A stretch of 64,000 bases of DNA from VRUE01 sp963747765 (GTDB lineage Bacteria; Actinomycetota; Thermoleophilia; Solirubrobacterales; 70-9). The notes below the pieces were generated by a model. That model was not told where the DNA came from, searched no databases, and saw only the letters and a list, made by a program, of their open reading frames with translations. Of the stretch, positions 62,885 to 64,000 are shown in pieces. Every line of letters begins with the position of its first letter. Position 1 is the first letter of the stretch. The DNA is taken from assembly GCA_963747765.1 (NCBI GenBank), contig CAVVGH010000006.1, positions 62,001 through 126,000 on the forward strand, in the 5' to 3' direction. The position numbers and the translations under genes are program-made.

Positions 62885-62935
62885 CGCTGACTTTGCGTTT
62901 CGTCGCGCCTAGCGAAAAGAAACGCAAAGTCAGCG
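62885..62935. terminator. Bidirectional terminator-like hairpin between convergent genes
   Basis: 17-bp perfect stem: GCTGACTTTGCGTTTC at 62886-62901 with one further pair outside, complement at 62919-62934, loop of 17 nt. Ends of the DUF559 gene (62867) and the thioredoxin-like gene (63010) converge here. Confidence 0.85.
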
Positions 62936-63009
62936 GAGGCAGCAGGTGGTGCGAGCGCCGGGGCGCCAGTGGCGAGAGGCGGAGGCTGGGCAGTGTGAGG
63001 CGCCGGGCG

Positions 63010-63747
63010 TCAGTACAGAGCTGCGGAAAGGCGGCGGCGGTACTCGCGGGCGGACGGGTCCCCCGGGTCCGCTTCGCTAAGGATCCCGACGATCGCGCGG
63101 CGCAGCTTCTCGCGGGTCCCCTCGTCCGCAGCCGCGATCTCCTCCAGGAGTCGATCCAGGGCGGCACCGCGATCGCCACGATCGAGCGCCGCGAACGCCT
63201 CGGCTCCGATTCCCATCCGCGTCACCTCGATCCGGGCCGCAATGCCGTCAGCCGCGAAATCGCCTGTGTGAGACCTCACCGCCTCGAGCGCTTCCTCCTC
63301 GGCCCCCCGCTCGAGCCGAGCACGAGCAAGGGCGACTGCGACATCTGCCCGGCCGGGCTCCAGTTCGGACGCCTCGCGGAGGGAGAGCTCGTCGCCGTTT
63401 GCCAGCAGCTCGTCGGCCCGCGAGGGCGCCAGCGAGTCGAACAGCTCTTCGACCTTCGCTTTTGGAACGGCCCCGGCGAATTCGCCGGCCACCGCGCCAT
63501 CGCGGAAGGCCTTCACGGCGGGTATTCCCTGCACGCGGTAGCGCGCGGCGAGCGCCTGGTTGGAATCGACGTCGACCTTGGCCAGCACGACCTTGCCCTC
63601 GCGGGCCGCCTCGGCGGCTTCGAGCGCCGGGCCCAGGGTCCGACATGGTCCGCACCACTCCGCCCAGAAGTCCACGACGACCGGGATCTCGCGGGAGCGC
63701 TCGAGCACCTCACGGCCGAAGGTAGCCTCGCTCACGTCGATTGCCAT
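63010..63747 (-). CDS. Thioredoxin-domain protein with TPR-like tail (CnoX/YbbN-like)
   Basis: 245 residues. Thioredoxin domain with VDFWAEWCGPCRTLGPALE (WCGPC active site), KVDVDSNQALAARYRVQGIP, then ~130 helical residues with TPR-like pairs (ASELEPGRADVAVALARARL, DRGDRGAALDRLLEEIAAAD). YbbN/CnoX proteins are redox chaperones for partner folding; here the active-site pair CGPC is intact, whereas E. coli CnoX has SxxC, so reductase activity is possible. Confidence 0.88.
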   Translation of the reverse strand: MAIDVSEATFGREVLERSREIPVVVDFWAEWCGPCRTLGPALEAAEAAREGKVVLAKVDVDSNQALAARYRVQGIPAVKAFRDGAVAGEFAGAVPKAKVEELFDSLAPSRADELLANGDELSLREASELEPGRADVAVALARARLERGAEEEALEAVRSHTGDFAADGIAARIEVTRMGIGAEAFAALDRGDRGAALDRLLEEIAAADEGTREKLRRAIVGILSEADPGDPSAREYRRRLSAALY

Positions 63748-63787
63748 GCCCTGAGGTTAGATGGCCGGCGGCGACTCGACCACGGCG

Positions 63788-63822
63788 AAGCGGGCGCCGG
63801 GTCATGTGCCCGGCGCCCGCTT
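63788..63822. terminator. Terminator-like hairpin downstream of the MMPL gene
   Basis: Stem of 14 bp, AAGCGGGCGCCGGG at 63788-63801 and its complement at 63809-63822, 7 nt loop. Located between the MMPL stop (63842) and the thioredoxin start (63747) on the same strand; no T run. Confidence 0.8.
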
Positions 63823-63841
63823 GCCCAACCCGGCTGAGTCG

Positions 63842-64000
63842 CTACGCCCTGACGAGCTCGGCTTCCGAGTCCGAGCTCCGCACCCACGGCAACCAGCGAA
63901 GCGACGCGGGCAGGTACCAGTTGCGGTCGCCCAGCAGCTTCATCGCCGCCGGCAGCAGTACCGCGCGGACGATCGTCGCGTCGATCAGGATCGCGACCGC
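63842..64000 (-). CDS. MMPL-family RND transporter, C-terminal fragment at the window edge
   Basis: 52 codons before the stop, reading VAILIDATIVRAVLLPAAMK, LLGDRNWYLP, LRWLPWVRS. The D-A-T-I-V-R-x-x-L-L-P-A helix followed by G-x-x-N-W-Y-L-P is typical of the last membrane helix of MMPL (MmpL-like) lipid transporters. The rest of the gene lies beyond the window. Confidence 0.8.
   Translation of the reverse strand, partial: AVAILIDATIVRAVLLPAAMKLLGDRNWYLPASLRWLPWVRSSDSEAELVRA

Overview
The window is about 64 kb of GC-rich chromosome from an actinomycete-type bacterium, most likely Actinomycetota class Thermoleophilia (order Solirubrobacterales or a relative). This rests on the overall protein character, the fused shikimate kinase/dehydroquinate synthase, the Rex and type 4 uracil-DNA glycosylase families, a membrane H+-pyrophosphatase, many GTG/TTG starts and ATGA start/stop overlaps. 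It is an inference; no rRNA gene is present to confirm it.

Layout. (1) 1-8207, minus strand: one run alaS-ruvX-mltG-aroE-aroC-aroKB-aroQ, mostly coupled by 4-base overlaps, joining tRNA charging, rRNA processing, cell-wall glycan release and the shikimate pathway. (2) 8333-14199: an ECF sigma factor fused to its own zinc-finger/membrane module, a secreted repeat protein, an IscU-MnmA fusion, an AbiEi/DUF559-like gene set between copies of a hairpin element, and a repeat-rich gap. (3) 14249-20238, minus: aspS-hisS, an MBL hydrolase, a small membrane protein, formimidoyltransferase and an M29-like peptidase. (4) 20307-37386: a CAT-anticodon tRNA followed by a 17 kb integrated element. The element is bounded by an exact 42 bp repeat of the tRNA 3' half, with a tyrosine integrase at the far end. 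Its cargo is an RX4H (HEPN-like) protein, a SHOCT protein, RNase HI inside an inverted repeat, a broken MobF relaxase/helicase, a frame-broken nuclease-helicase with a large companion region, and a HEPN-MNT toxin-antitoxin pair. Reading-frame damage is concentrated inside this element. (5) 37481-45431, minus: a hydrolase remnant, an FAD reductase, two TrkA-type proteins and two APC-USP transporters, which look like a potassium or cation uptake module, then an FMN hydroxy-acid oxidase. (6) 45638-54013, minus: hppA, a YbdK-type ligase, rex, a glutaredoxin, then tsaD-rimI-tsaB-tsaE (t6A tRNA modification) with a secreted Excalibur protein, type 4 UDG and an FmdB-like zinc ribbon. (7) 54064-57286: a 49 bp perfect palindrome, a secreted protein and panC-panD-panB. 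(8) 57323-64000: a hexapeptide acyltransferase, a ROK kinase, uvrA, a second AbiEi/DUF559-like gene, a thioredoxin-TPR protein and the tail of an MMPL transporter.

The most unusual items are the IscU-MnmA fusion lacking one scaffold cysteine, the triplicated hairpin around the AbiEi/DUF559 gene, the sigma/anti-sigma fusion, the RNase H gene inside an 18 bp inverted repeat, the decayed nuclease-helicase cassette and the large perfect palindromes. All calls come from reading the sequence; no database search was run.
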